A DNA stretch of 64,000 bases from an uncultured Roseibium sp. (GTDB taxonomy: Bacteria > Pseudomonadota > Alphaproteobacteria > Rhizobiales > Stappiaceae). Positions 44,320-53,537 of the stretch are shown piece after piece. How positions within the stretch are numbered: position 1 is the first letter of the stretch; each line of letters begins with the position of its first letter. Both the position numbers and the translations under genes were made by a program. Under the pieces are notes generated by a model, which was given only the letters and a program-made list of their open reading frames with translations, did no database searches and was not told the DNA's origin. The DNA is taken from the NCBI RefSeq assembly GCF_963669205.1, contig NZ_OY769915.1, forward strand, positions 5,120,001 through 5,184,000, given 5' to 3'.

Positions 44320-44369
44320 GGACGCCTCCCGGTTGCGCGCAGCCCGAAGCAAGCGCGCATCCGGCGTCC
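44320..44369. terminator. Two-part hairpin between convergent genes
   Basis: GGACGCC (44320-44326) pairs with GGCGTCC (44363-44369), and inside it TGCGCGC (44334-44340) pairs with GCGCGCA (44353-44359), giving a long interrupted stem. It lies between the sugar ATPase gene and the histidine kinase gene and can end transcription from both sides. Confidence 0.55.
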
Positions 44370-44387
44370 ACGCTGATAGGACAGATT

Positions 44388-46418
44388 TCACGCAGCTTGT
44401 TGGTGTTCCTGGACGGGGATGGTCAGGATGAACACCGTGCCCTCCCCCCTTTTCGAAGCGCAGGAAAGCGCCATGCCGTTGTCCCGGGCGAGCTCATAGC
44501 AGACGGACAGTCCGAGGCCGTGACCGTCGGATTGATCGCCTTTGCGATAGGCTTCGGCAAAGTCGGCGATTTCCTCCGCGCTCATGCCTGTTCCTGTATC
44601 AAGCACACACAGTTTCAGCTCGTCACCGCGTGACAACACACCGAAGAGCACCTTGCCTTCGTCGGTGTACTTCACCGCGTTGGAAACAAGATTGCTGACA
44701 ATGCGCATGATGATCAGAGGCGGAACGGAAACGCTTTTGCTCGACAGGACCCGCCTGAGCTCGATGCCCTTGGACACCGCTTCTTCGCGGAACATCTGAT
44801 AAACCGTGTCGAGCACAAGCGACACTTCGTAGATTTCCGCCTCGCGCTCGGTGGCCGGATTGCCGCTTTCGTCGTCGGTATCCGCGATGTCTTCCGGATT
44901 ATCCCCCGACGTCTCCGGCTCCTCGCCGGGCGTCGTCTGGCGCAGATAATCATTGGAGAGCGCCTCGATATAGTCGAAGGCTTCCTTCAGGCGGCTCCGG
45001 GTCTCGGGCTCCAGGTCGGCGGCCAGACTGTCGACATTCATCCGCAGGGACATGATCGGCTGTTTCAGGTCGTGGGACGCGGTGGCGAGCTGTCTTTGCC
45101 GCAGGCTGGCCAACTCGCGCGCCCGCGTGTAGTTGCGCTCGGCGACCAGCAGTTCCTGGCTGCGCCGGGCTTCCGCTTCGAGCGCGGACAGCTCCGCCTG
45201 CACGGCCTTGGAATGCTGCCTGCGAAGATTGATGATATGCGCGGTGAGACCGGTCATGGTCGCGATCAGGAGAATGGAGAAAACACCCTTCACGGCCGTG
45301 GACACCGGGATGATCTCCGCCCGGCTTCCTGCCACCAGCAAAGCGACAAGCCCGGCGCCGAGCACAATTCCGGTGACGGCGATCAGGGTGCCGATCAGAT
45401 GGATCTCTCCCTGCTTCCGGCGCCAGACGCCGCTGGAAACGACCATCGCAACGAACATCAGAACCAGAAGCACATAGCTGAACAGCGCCGAATAGGGGCC
45501 CGGTGAATAGAGCGAGATGATGAAGCCCGCCACCGAAAGGAGGCTCAGGGCTGACAGTGCCACCGACAATCGCGTTTCCCCGTCTTCTCCCCTCACCGAC
45601 CGTCCCGAAATCAGGAAGCCCGTTCCCGACAGCGCGAACAGCAGGAAGAAGCCGATCGCGGACTGAAGATCGGGCCGATCGGGATAGAAGAAGCGGAACC
45701 ACAGCCCGTCGATATAGGCGATCAGGGCAAGGCCGAAGGTGAACTGGATGGCGTAGAGCATGCCGATCCCGTTCTTCATCGCCAGGTGAAAGCCGAAGAA
45801 GAAAACGAGGCTGGAAATGCAGAAGGCATAAAACGCCGTATGCGTGATCCCGGAGGCAAAGGCAGACGCTTCCAGTTCGGACGGGGTTTCAAGCGCCATC
45901 CGGAATGACTGGAACGGGCCGAACTTGAAGTTCACCAGCAGGGTGACCTGCTCTTGCGGCGCGATTTCGAAGACCGGCGTCCGCAACCGTGTCACGGAGT
46001 GATCGTCGGCCCTGAACGGTTCGAAGATGGAATAGTCGATCAGCGCTTCGGTGAATCCGCTCTCACGGATAACGTACACATCAACTTCGCTGACGAGCGG
46101 AAGATCGACCACGAGCACGAACGGGTCTGCCCCGCGGCCATCGTCGATCGTGTCGTTGAAAATCTCCGTCCCGGCCCACGCCTCCGGCGCATAGTTCCAT
46201 TCCAGCATCGTTGTCTGCAGATCCGGGCCGAACGCCCCCGCGCGGAAGAGCTTCAGGACATCGCCGAGCGATTTGGACGGATCGCTGTGGTAGGTGAGCT
46301 GGCTCTTGAGATCCGCGACACCTTGCCCCGGCGCGAGAAAAACGGTCTCCGCCCGCGCGAGACCCAGGGCGGCAAGAGCAAAAAACAAAGACAAAACAAT
46401 GCGGAGCGAACTGGTCAT
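44388..46418 (-). CDS. 7TMR-DISM-type sensor histidine kinase
   Basis: A 676-residue sensor kinase. A signal peptide (MTSSLRIVLSLFFALAALG) is followed by about 160 residues of extracytoplasmic domain of the 7TMR-DISM type, then about seven hydrophobic helices (residues about 190-390), a coiled-coil linker, a HisKA domain with the His in ASHDLKQPIMSL, and a HATPase domain (N box SNLVSNAVKYT, G1 LDTGTGM, G2 GHGLGLSV). The HisKA-to-N-box linker holds an unusual acidic, Pro/Glu/Asp-rich insert. The divergent LuxR-type regulator 51 bases away is its likely partner; the signal is unknown, perhaps a carbohydrate as in other DISM sensors. Confidence 0.84.
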   Translation of the reverse strand: MTSSLRIVLSLFFALAALGLARAETVFLAPGQGVADLKSQLTYHSDPSKSLGDVLKLFRAGAFGPDLQTTMLEWNYAPEAWAGTEIFNDTIDDGRGADPFVLVVDLPLVSEVDVYVIRESGFTEALIDYSIFEPFRADDHSVTRLRTPVFEIAPQEQVTLLVNFKFGPFQSFRMALETPSELEASAFASGITHTAFYAFCISSLVFFFGFHLAMKNGIGMLYAIQFTFGLALIAYIDGLWFRFFYPDRPDLQSAIGFFLLFALSGTGFLISGRSVRGEDGETRLSVALSALSLLSVAGFIISLYSPGPYSALFSYVLLVLMFVAMVVSSGVWRRKQGEIHLIGTLIAVTGIVLGAGLVALLVAGSRAEIIPVSTAVKGVFSILLIATMTGLTAHIINLRRQHSKAVQAELSALEAEARRSQELLVAERNYTRARELASLRQRQLATASHDLKQPIMSLRMNVDSLAADLEPETRSRLKEAFDYIEALSNDYLRQTTPGEEPETSGDNPEDIADTDDESGNPATEREAEIYEVSLVLDTVYQMFREEAVSKGIELRRVLSSKSVSVPPLIIMRIVSNLVSNAVKYTDEGKVLFGVLSRGDELKLCVLDTGTGMSAEEIADFAEAYRKGDQSDGHGLGLSVCYELARDNGMALSCASKRGEGTVFILTIPVQEHQQAA

Positions 46419-46469
46419 TTCCCGGAAGGCATGTCAGGGTTATCCGTGTTTCTAAAAGGATCTTGGGTC

Positions 46470-47123
46470 GTGAACGAACAAAAATATAACGCCATCATTG
46501 CCGATGATCATGCAATTGTTCGCGCCGGACTTAAAGATGCTCTTGAAAAACCTGGATTGATCGAACCGGACGGGATCCATGTCGTCGCAGAAGCGGGGGA
46601 CGGGCTCAGCGCGATCGCGGAAGTCCGCAAGCACAGGCCCGACCTGCTGCTGCTGGACGTATCCATGCCCATGGCCGGGGGCGTGGAGGTCCTGGTGGAA
46701 GCGCGGCGCTGGTCGAAGGAGACACGGGTCGTCGTGCTGACCGGCATCTCGGCTGTCGGGCTGGTCTCCGACCTTGTGGAAGCCGGTGTCGACGGCCTGT
46801 TTTCCAAGGCCTCCGACAACACGGAGTTTTACGAGAAACTCCCGGGCATCTTGCGCGGTCAAAGGCACATCTCGGAATACTTCCTGCAGGTTCTCCAGGA
46901 GACGCCGAAGCCGCCGGTCCTGACGGACCGGGAGCGCCAGACGCTGAACATGATCCTTGCCGGCAGGTCCAACAAGGAAATCGCCGAAGGCTTCGGCATC
47001 AGCATCAAGACCGTCGACAAGCACCGCACCAGCCTGATGCAGAAACTGAAGGTCCACTCCGTTCCGCAACTCATTGCCCGTGCGCTCAAGGAAGGGTTGA
47101 TTGACCCCTCCAGGGAACTGTGA
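46470..47123 (+). CDS. LuxR/NarL-type response regulator
   Basis: A 217-residue regulator. The receiver domain shows IIADDHAIVRAGL, the phospho-Asp in LLLDVSMP, VVLTGIS and the Lys in FSKAS. The C-terminal helix-turn-helix is typical (LTDRERQTLNMILAG, SNKEIAEGFGISIKTVDKHR). GTG 46470 is chosen because AAAAGGA lies 9 bases upstream; ATG 46431 is a possible alternative. It is divergent from the DISM-type kinase. Confidence 0.85.
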   Translation: MNEQKYNAIIADDHAIVRAGLKDALEKPGLIEPDGIHVVAEAGDGLSAIAEVRKHRPDLLLLDVSMPMAGGVEVLVEARRWSKETRVVVLTGISAVGLVSDLVEAGVDGLFSKASDNTEFYEKLPGILRGQRHISEYFLQVLQETPKPPVLTDRERQTLNMILAGRSNKEIAEGFGISIKTVDKHRTSLMQKLKVHSVPQLIARALKEGLIDPSREL

Positions 47124-47214
47124 TCCCGCGCCGGAGACTGGGGCATCGACCCCATGGTTCCAGAAGCCGGAAAGCGGGATCATTGCCGAAACAACCGCAC
47201 GAAGGACAATCGCA

Positions 47215-47883
47215 ATGAGTTGCAGAACCCTGAAGACCCTGTCGATTGCAGGATGTGCAGCGCTCATCGCGCTTTTCCTTGCCTTCCCTTTGACGGGAGA
47301 GGCGATGGCGGATGAGGGCAACGGCTTTCGCGACATCCGCGTCGCGCCCGGCGTGGCCGTTGCGGGCGACATGATCGATGTGGTCCTGCCTTTTCTCAAA
47401 GGGCACCCGGAACGGGACGAGGGCAATGGCGGCATGCAACTCGGCATCCGCAGGGACGATGGCGGTTATCTCGTCAACATCGTGCTGACCGGCTATCTCG
47501 ACGACAGCCTCTATGGCGAGCATTATCGCGGGTTCATCATCCCTCTCCCGGATGACCGCTGGGAACTTGCGGCCATGTCCGTGAAGCCGCTGTGCGCACG
47601 CGGCCAGATCATTGACGGCTATTGCGGCAGCACGCCCGCCAATGAACGCATCCTGGCGCCCGACGTCGCCCCGGTCGGACCAAAAATGTGCGTGAACGTT
47701 GCCAGCGATGACACGCTCAATCTGAGGGCCGGACCCGGAACGCGCCACCGCGTCGTCGGTGCGCTTGCGAGCGGCAATTGCCGGGTTGAACTTTTCGACA
47801 TCTGCGAAGGCAGCTGGTGCCAGGTGCGGTGGGGTCAGGTGTCCGGCTGGACAAATACCCGTTATCTTGGCGCTGCTGACTAG
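47215..47883 (+). CDS. Exported SH3-domain protein
   Basis: A 222-residue protein: a signal peptide (about residues 1-31, cut near AMA-D), about 110 residues without recognised family, and a C-terminal bacterial SH3 domain (LNLRAGPGTRHRVVGALASG, CRVELFDICEGSWCQVRWGQ, SGWTNTRYLG). Four or more Cys residues may form disulfides. SH3b domains bind cell-wall or other ligands in the periplasm. GAAGGA precedes ATG 47215 by 9 bases. It follows the regulator gene by 91 bases and may be its target. Confidence 0.8.
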   Translation: MSCRTLKTLSIAGCAALIALFLAFPLTGEAMADEGNGFRDIRVAPGVAVAGDMIDVVLPFLKGHPERDEGNGGMQLGIRRDDGGYLVNIVLTGYLDDSLYGEHYRGFIIPLPDDRWELAAMSVKPLCARGQIIDGYCGSTPANERILAPDVAPVGPKMCVNVASDDTLNLRAGPGTRHRVVGALASGNCRVELFDICEGSWCQVRWGQVSGWTNTRYLGAAD

Positions 47884-47941
47884 TTTATGGTGACGCCGAA
47901 CCTTATCTGAATTCTACGTGACGGAAACGACAGTCTGCCTG

Positions 47942-48853
47942 ATGTCCGAACGAGACTTCCAATCGACAGGTTTCTTTTCTCCAGGTCTTCTGGCCGGAAG
48001 CCTTGTGGTGTTCGTTTCCGCATGTCTGGCCTTCGCGCAGGACACGCCCAAACCGACATTCCTGGAAAGCGGCGACAATGATCTCATCCGGTTCCAGATG
48101 GGCGGCGTGCCGGCTGGACCGGTCGCCCGAGCGCGCGCGCTTTCCGGCAGCGTCGGTAGCAGCAATGAAGCCGTCCCGGTGATCAGCCCGGCGACCGCGC
48201 CGGAGGCCCTGAAAGAGGAAGGCGTTGCCGAACAGGAAAGTGCTGGATTGGTGCAGCGCCGCGCCGAATTGGCCAAACGCGCTGACAGGGCATCCGCAGA
48301 ACCCGTTAGGACCCTGGCTCCGGCACCGCCCGCCGGTCTTTCGGCCGCGCCGGCGGAAACCGGCCAGCCGGCTGCACCGAAGTCTAAGCCGCGTCCCGCA
48401 CCCGCCCGGACCCGGCAGAACTCTGTTGAGGTGGGATCGTCCGCCGCCCTGTTCGACAGTGCTGCACCGGATGGTTTGGGTCTGGCGCCTGCGAGCGACA
48501 GGGAAGTGGAGAGCAGGACCTATGCGAACACGGTCCGCGCGGCACCTCAGGAAGTTGCCGAACCGCAACCGCTCCTGTCCGATGCGGTCAATGCCCGCCT
48601 CGTCACCATATGCCTGAACAACCCCGATGATGCCAATGGTGCCAAGGCCTTCGACATCCGCCGGGAGGGGCCGCCGCGCTACGTGGCCGATATCGGCGCG
48701 TCCACCTGCGCCCGGTTCGAGCCGACGCGCCACACGCTTTATCTCTGGAAGACGAACGACATCGGCGCTCTGTCGCTGATCGTCTCCAACAGGCTGGACC
48801 TGAATGGCGAGGACGGCACCCAGGTGACGCTCGACTGGCTGCGGGACCAGTAA
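47942..48853 (+). CDS. Secreted Pro/Ala-rich protein of unknown function
   Basis: A 303-residue protein (GTG 47918 would add eight residues). An N-terminal hydrophobic segment (about residues 14-33) looks like a signal peptide or anchor. Residues about 90-150 are rich in Pro and Ala and probably disordered; the last 90 residues hold two Cys (TICLNNPDD and ASTCARF) and look like a small beta domain. I do not recognise the family. It is convergent with the von Willebrand A gene across a hairpin. Confidence 0.62.
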   Translation: MSERDFQSTGFFSPGLLAGSLVVFVSACLAFAQDTPKPTFLESGDNDLIRFQMGGVPAGPVARARALSGSVGSSNEAVPVISPATAPEALKEEGVAEQESAGLVQRRAELAKRADRASAEPVRTLAPAPPAGLSAAPAETGQPAAPKSKPRPAPARTRQNSVEVGSSAALFDSAAPDGLGLAPASDREVESRTYANTVRAAPQEVAEPQPLLSDAVNARLVTICLNNPDDANGAKAFDIRREGPPRYVADIGASTCARFEPTRHTLYLWKTNDIGALSLIVSNRLDLNGEDGTQVTLDWLRDQ

Positions 48854-48868
48854 GTTCCCAAAAGAAAA

Positions 48869-48892
48869 CCGGCGGACCAGGTGATCCGCCGG
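48869..48892 (-). terminator. Rho-independent-like terminator of the VWA gene
   Basis: CCGGCGGA (48869-48876) and TCCGCCGG (48885-48892) form an 8-bp stem with an 8-base loop. On the minus strand it is followed by a T-rich tail (complement of AAAAGAAAA), so it ends the VWA gene; the plus-strand gene is ended too, less efficiently. Confidence 0.72.
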
Positions 48893-48914
48893 ACGAAGGG
48901 GTTGATGTCAACGG

Positions 48915-50753
48915 TCAGCGTTGCGCTACCTCCGCAAGCCGGACAAGGCTCAGAAACTCGGACCGGTAGCCGAACGGGTCGGCCCCGCGATTGGCCCGGG
49001 CGAGCGCTTCGACGTCCTTGAAACTCCAGTCTTCAAGATAGTCGCTGCCCTTGAGCAACTGGCCGAAACCGGCAACCGAGGCGGCAAAGAGCGTCTCCGC
49101 CTCCGGGATGTCCTTCGTGCTGACCGTAACGGGGGTTGTCACCAGCTTGCTTTTCTCCGCTCCCGGCGCCTTGTAGCGCAGCTTCACGAAGGCGAGCTCG
49201 CCTTCAAAGGACTGGGAAACGGGTTTTGCGGACGGCACCTCGTTGCCGTAGCGCCGTTCTGCAAACTTGCGCGCAGGTGACCCCACCGGCGTGACCTCGT
49301 AAAGCGCGGTGACACGATGCCCGGCACCGATATCGCCGGCATCCACCTTGTCATTCCTGAAGTCCTCGGTCCGCAACGCGCGGGTTTCATAGCCGATCAA
49401 CCGGTATTCGCTGACCGTTGCCGGATTGAACTCGACCTGGATCTTCACGTCCTGCGCGATCATCGAGATGGAACTGACCACCTGGTCGACGAGCACCTTG
49501 CGGGCTTCCGACAGCGTGTCGATATAGGCGGCAACGCCCTGGCCGTTCTGCGCAAGGGCCTGCATCAGCTCGTCATTGTAGTTGCCGCGCCCGAAGCCGA
49601 GCACCGAAAGTGCCGTTCCCTTCTTGCGCTGCTCGGAAATGTAGCGTTTCAGGCTCTGCGTATCGGCAAGCCCGACATTGAAATCGCCGTCAGTGGCAAG
49701 AATGACGCGTGTCTGCTCCCCCTCACCGCTCATCTGTTCTGCAAGCGCATAGGCACCCTTCAAGCCTTCATGACCGGCGGTCGAACCACGCGAGGTCAAC
49801 GCATTGATCTTCTGCAGGATCAGCGACTTGTTCGACGCCTTGGTGGGCTCCAGCAGCACACCGGCGCTTCCCGCATAGGTCACGATCGCAACCTCGTCTT
49901 CATCCCGCAGGGACGACAACAGCAAACGGAAGGACTGTTGCAGCAGCGGCAGCTTGTTGGCATCGGCCATCGACCCGGATGTGTCGATCAGAAAAACCAG
50001 GTTCTGCGGAGGCAGATCGGTCAGCGGAACCTTGTATCCCTGGATGCCGATCTGCATCAGCCTGGTATGTTCGTTCCACGGCGTCTCCACGACGGAGACG
50101 CTCGTCCGGAAGGGAACCTCGCGGCTTTCCGGCACCGCGTAGTCGTAACTGAAGTAGTTGATCATTTCCTCCACGCGAACCGCGTCCTGGACCGGCAGGC
50201 GGCCACCGTTCAGACTGGCTCTGACGAAGGAATAGGACGCCGTGTCCACGTCGATCGAAAACGTCGAAACCGGGTCATCGGCAACCTGTTTCAACGGGTT
50301 CGTTTCCGCGCTTGCAAACCGTTCCCGGTCAGGCTGCTGAAGGACGGGGCGGGACCTGTCATGGGACATGAGGGCCTGTTGACCGAGAGCTTCATGCGCC
50401 ACGTCAGCCTGTTGGCTCAAGCGGCGTTTGCCCTGATTGGAATAGCCCTGGGTCGACAGCTGCCCGTTTGACTGAGCGGTGAGAGTCCTGATTTCCGCAG
50501 GCTTGGGCGCCGGTGCAAGCGCGGGGTCGGGCAACCTGTTTTCGCCGTCGGCCAGTTGCGCGGCGGCTTCGGACCGCTCAGTGCCCGGCCGAACCGTTTC
50601 AGCCGGGTTCAGCCCGGTCACAACCGGTTTGGTGCGCTCGGCGAAAAACTCGGTCACGTCGACGGATCGCGCGGCCAGTGCGACGAGAGCCAGCGTCACG
50701 ATCGATGCCGAACCGATCAGGACGGCCTTGGGGAGATGTCTGTTACGTGTCAT
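48915..50753 (-). CDS. Membrane-anchored von Willebrand factor A protein (YfbK-like)
   Basis: A 612-residue protein. After a short basic N-terminus and one hydrophobic helix (about residues 10-30), a long low-complexity region rich in Ala, Pro and Gln leads to a VWA N-terminal segment (FSIDVDTASYSFVRASLNGG, VRVEEMINYF) and a VWA domain with intact MIDAS (FLIDTSGSM, with the Thr at RGSTAG and Asp in LATDGDFNVG). The C-terminal part is of the YfbK type (DF3520-like; EFLSLVRLAE). Family members are periplasmic or surface-associated and their role is poorly known. ATG 50753 follows GAGGAA by 8 bases. It is divergent from the AAA+ module. Confidence 0.83.
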   Translation of the reverse strand: MTRNRHLPKAVLIGSASIVTLALVALAARSVDVTEFFAERTKPVVTGLNPAETVRPGTERSEAAAQLADGENRLPDPALAPAPKPAEIRTLTAQSNGQLSTQGYSNQGKRRLSQQADVAHEALGQQALMSHDRSRPVLQQPDRERFASAETNPLKQVADDPVSTFSIDVDTASYSFVRASLNGGRLPVQDAVRVEEMINYFSYDYAVPESREVPFRTSVSVVETPWNEHTRLMQIGIQGYKVPLTDLPPQNLVFLIDTSGSMADANKLPLLQQSFRLLLSSLRDEDEVAIVTYAGSAGVLLEPTKASNKSLILQKINALTSRGSTAGHEGLKGAYALAEQMSGEGEQTRVILATDGDFNVGLADTQSLKRYISEQRKKGTALSVLGFGRGNYNDELMQALAQNGQGVAAYIDTLSEARKVLVDQVVSSISMIAQDVKIQVEFNPATVSEYRLIGYETRALRTEDFRNDKVDAGDIGAGHRVTALYEVTPVGSPARKFAERRYGNEVPSAKPVSQSFEGELAFVKLRYKAPGAEKSKLVTTPVTVSTKDIPEAETLFAASVAGFGQLLKGSDYLEDWSFKDVEALARANRGADPFGYRSEFLSLVRLAEVAQR

Positions 50754-51307
50754 GGGAGCAGTTCCTCGGGCGGCCGAAGCGGCTGCGAAACGCGCAGTCT
50801 TGCCGCCGGTTGAAGGGAGAAAACGAAATTGACGGATGCACCGCCCCCCAGCCCATGAACACCATGGATTTGGCGATACCGGCACAGCTCATGTGCCGTT
50901 GTTCACTGCAAGCCGCTTACCGGCGCCGACGGGCCCCGGACGAGCGAGATGCGTCTTGATCAGGCTTTGTGTCGGACCTTTCTTTCCAGTGCTGCGTATT
51001 GCCCGCAGGTTTGCGCCGGGCGTTCGACGCGGGAAAGATGACGGAAGCCGAATTCAGGCGGTATGGGGTCAATACCCCATATTGGCCGCAACCGGTGATC
51101 CGGCCCATTGGCACCTGTTATTTTTCGCGAGAGACACCGAAAAGGGCCAGCCGGCCCGGTTGCCGCGGATTTCTGCCGGAAAACGGCAGATTTGGTAAAC
51201 AATATCTTCCGCGTGTACTTGCCTTTACACCGTGCTTTGTAATTGTATTTCTATAAACAATCGCTACATAAGTATCGCTACATTGATTGATATTCGGGAA
51301 GGGGCAC
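50754..51307. other. 554-base divergent region between VWA and the five-gene AAA+ module
   Basis: No supported gene. Part of the region (about 51190-51290) is AT-rich and should hold the promoter of the module. A GTG-started frame at 50969-51256 exists but has no recognisable content and no ribosome binding site. No clear palindrome was seen. Confidence 0.4.
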
Positions 51308-52384
51308 ATGGCGGATTTCAGCGCGCAAATTGAAAAATCCAAACAGGAAGTCGCTGCGGCACAGGCAAAGATCAGCGAACTGACGTCGAAGATCGAAACG
51401 GCTAGATCCAAGCTGGATTCCGGCGAGGATATTTCAATCGACATCGAAAACGCGACGCTGGACGACGTGCACTCTCATACCGAGCTCATGGGCGCCAATA
51501 TCGCCGAACTCATCATGGGTCTTGACGATGTGACAGCGAACTTCTCCAAGGATTTCGACGCCATGCGCTCGAAGACCGGCTGGGAGAGTTTCATCGGCAT
51601 CTTTTCCAAGGCGCGCTCCGACAGCATTCGCCAGGAACGCATGCGCAGCGCCAGCATCGACGACAAGCTGCAGGATCTGATTTCCAAGTCGAACGTCATC
51701 GGCCAGCTGCTGCAGGATCAGCTCAACACGCTGAACGAGCACAGCAAACGCGTTGAAGGCAATCTCAGCGAAACGCTCGGCCAGCGCGAACAGACCGTCG
51801 CCGGACTGGAAAGCATCAAGAAGGAACTCGTGGCGATGGATCCGAAGATCATCGCCCTTGAGAACAAGATTTCGGTCGAAACGGATGCTGCGACGCGCAC
51901 CAAGCTGGAATCGGAACTTGCGGAGCTGAATTCGGAGTACAACCGGCTCGCACAGGACGAGCAGGTCAAGCTTGCCGAAAGCCAGACGCTCGAGCGCTAT
52001 ATCGAAAAAGGCAAGACCTGGGTCGACAGCCTCCAGAACCAGGCGGCAACCCAGATGGTGTTGATCAACAAGCTTCAGACGGACACCAAGCAGCGCGTCG
52101 TGCTGTATGACGCCCTGGTGAAATCGCTGAAGACCGCGCAGCAGCAGGACGTCGCGCACAAGATCAACGAGATCGGCGTTGCCACGGACAAGGAAGCACA
52201 GTCCGCGATGGCGGCCATCGGTTCGGCGACGAACCAGCGTATGGCCGACATGATGGAAGCCCACGAAGATCACATGGTCTTTGCGCGCAAGGTTCTGGAA
52301 GAAAAGGCGAAATCGGATGAGCGCTTCGCCCGCCGCTTCCAGCAGATTGTCGACAAACACGACAAGAACGCCTACGGAGCCTGA
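51308..52384 (+). CDS. Coiled-coil protein, first gene of a five-gene AAA+ module
   Basis: A 358-residue cytoplasmic protein, almost entirely helical, rich in Lys, Glu, Gln, Ala and Leu, with strong heptad patterns at about residues 5-40, 120-215 and 220-300. A less helical block around residues 70-100 reads GWESFIGIFSKARSD. It lacks signal peptide and membrane segment and has no Cys. I do not recognise the family; the layout distantly recalls TelA-type helical proteins, but no signature supports it. ATG 51308 has GGGAAGGGG 5 bases upstream, an excellent site. The next gene begins 10 bases after its stop. Confidence 0.72.
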   Translation: MADFSAQIEKSKQEVAAAQAKISELTSKIETARSKLDSGEDISIDIENATLDDVHSHTELMGANIAELIMGLDDVTANFSKDFDAMRSKTGWESFIGIFSKARSDSIRQERMRSASIDDKLQDLISKSNVIGQLLQDQLNTLNEHSKRVEGNLSETLGQREQTVAGLESIKKELVAMDPKIIALENKISVETDAATRTKLESELAELNSEYNRLAQDEQVKLAESQTLERYIEKGKTWVDSLQNQAATQMVLINKLQTDTKQRVVLYDALVKSLKTAQQQDVAHKINEIGVATDKEAQSAMAAIGSATNQRMADMMEAHEDHMVFARKVLEEKAKSDERFARRFQQIVDKHDKNAYGA

Positions 52385-52394
52385 GGGCTGAACG

Positions 52395-53528
52395 TTGGAT
52401 CTGACCCTCGATCACAGAACCCTGGAAGAAGCGCATGAAACACGGCGCTACTTCGCCAAGTTCGAGCGCATCATCTCGCACGTGCAGGGCGTCGCGGACA
52501 GCATCGTGTCGGAAGACACGGCGCTCTACACCGAAATCCCGATCCTGCAGGAGTATCTGCGAGCGCTCGCCGGCACCTTCACGGCGCTGTCCTACAAGTA
52601 CCTTCTCGCAGGGCGTGTTTCGGACAAGATGCCCAATCTCCTGAGCATCGACCGCCAGGACAGCGGCTTTCCGATCTACCAGGAACTGCTGGAGATGGCC
52701 AACGACGCCATGCAGGCGGACAACCATCTCAGGTCCCTGCCCGAGATGCGCGATCTCAAGATCGCGATGGTGAACCATATTCTGCGCGAGCAGTCGTCGC
52801 CGGTTAATCTGCAGTTCGCCGCCTCCGAGCGCCAATACTACGAGCAGCTGACCGGCGCGCCGCTGTTCTGGGCGCGCAACGACCCGCGGATCACCTGGAC
52901 AGGGAATGTCAGTGAGAAGCGCCGGAGGTACCGCGTGCACTGGGGGGTTTACGACAGTCAGCAGAACATACCGCTGATTTACGTCATGGACCTGGAAGAT
53001 AGTGGCAGGCGTCCGCTGGCCAAGGACGAACGGCGATGGCCGCGCGTTCAGGGGCATCTGACGTCGCAGTCGTCGGCCGGTCTCAAACTCCTGACGATCG
53101 CCCGCGGCTTCGACCATGACTTCGATGATCTGCATCCAAAACGGCTGCGCCGGTTCTATGTCGGTCCGATGTACAGCCACACGTTCACGCAGCAGTCCGG
53201 GCCGCTCCGGGACGTGCTGTCACAGGCGGGACAGACACCGGGAGAGGACTGGGCGCTGGCCTGGACCACCGAAACGCTGATCGCCTCCGGCACAGAAATG
53301 GTATCCACGGGGTTCTTTTCTTCCGTCGAACGGCAGGTCTACGACCTCGATCCGTTTTCGGCCACCGGAGATGGTGCCCGGGAGGCGGCCGGACACACCA
53401 GCAGACGCCGCTCACTCATTCTCCCCCAGCGCCCCTACCAGGTGCTGGAAGAACTGGACCCGCCGGGTTTCAGCCAGATTCGCAAATATGCCGTCAGTCC
53501 AAGCGGCAAGATTCTCAGCTACAAATAG
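52395..53528 (+). CDS. Unknown protein, second gene of the AAA+ module (TTG start)
   Basis: A 377-residue protein with no signal peptide, membrane segment or known motif. The first 150 residues are helical; residues 150-330 look like mixed alpha/beta with Trp/Tyr-rich segments (PRITWTGNVSEKRRRYRVHW, DWALAWTTETLIASGTEM). Arg/Gln-rich loops suggest interaction with nucleic acid or a partner. It starts with TTG after AGGG (7-base spacer); no ATG is available near the start. Coding continues nine bases later with the AAA+ gene, so the two are co-translated. Confidence 0.68.
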   Translation: MDLTLDHRTLEEAHETRRYFAKFERIISHVQGVADSIVSEDTALYTEIPILQEYLRALAGTFTALSYKYLLAGRVSDKMPNLLSIDRQDSGFPIYQELLEMANDAMQADNHLRSLPEMRDLKIAMVNHILREQSSPVNLQFAASERQYYEQLTGAPLFWARNDPRITWTGNVSEKRRRYRVHWGVYDSQQNIPLIYVMDLEDSGRRPLAKDERRWPRVQGHLTSQSSAGLKLLTIARGFDHDFDDLHPKRLRRFYVGPMYSHTFTQQSGPLRDVLSQAGQTPGEDWALAWTTETLIASGTEMVSTGFFSSVERQVYDLDPFSATGDGAREAAGHTSRRRSLILPQRPYQVLEELDPPGFSQIRKYAVSPSGKILSYK

Positions 53529-53537
53529 GTTTCCATC

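Noticed and set aside
50969..51256. GTG-started open frame in the VWA/AAA+ intergenic region
   Set aside because: No ribosome binding site, many Arg/Pro/Cys residues, no domain; it runs into the AT-rich promoter area.
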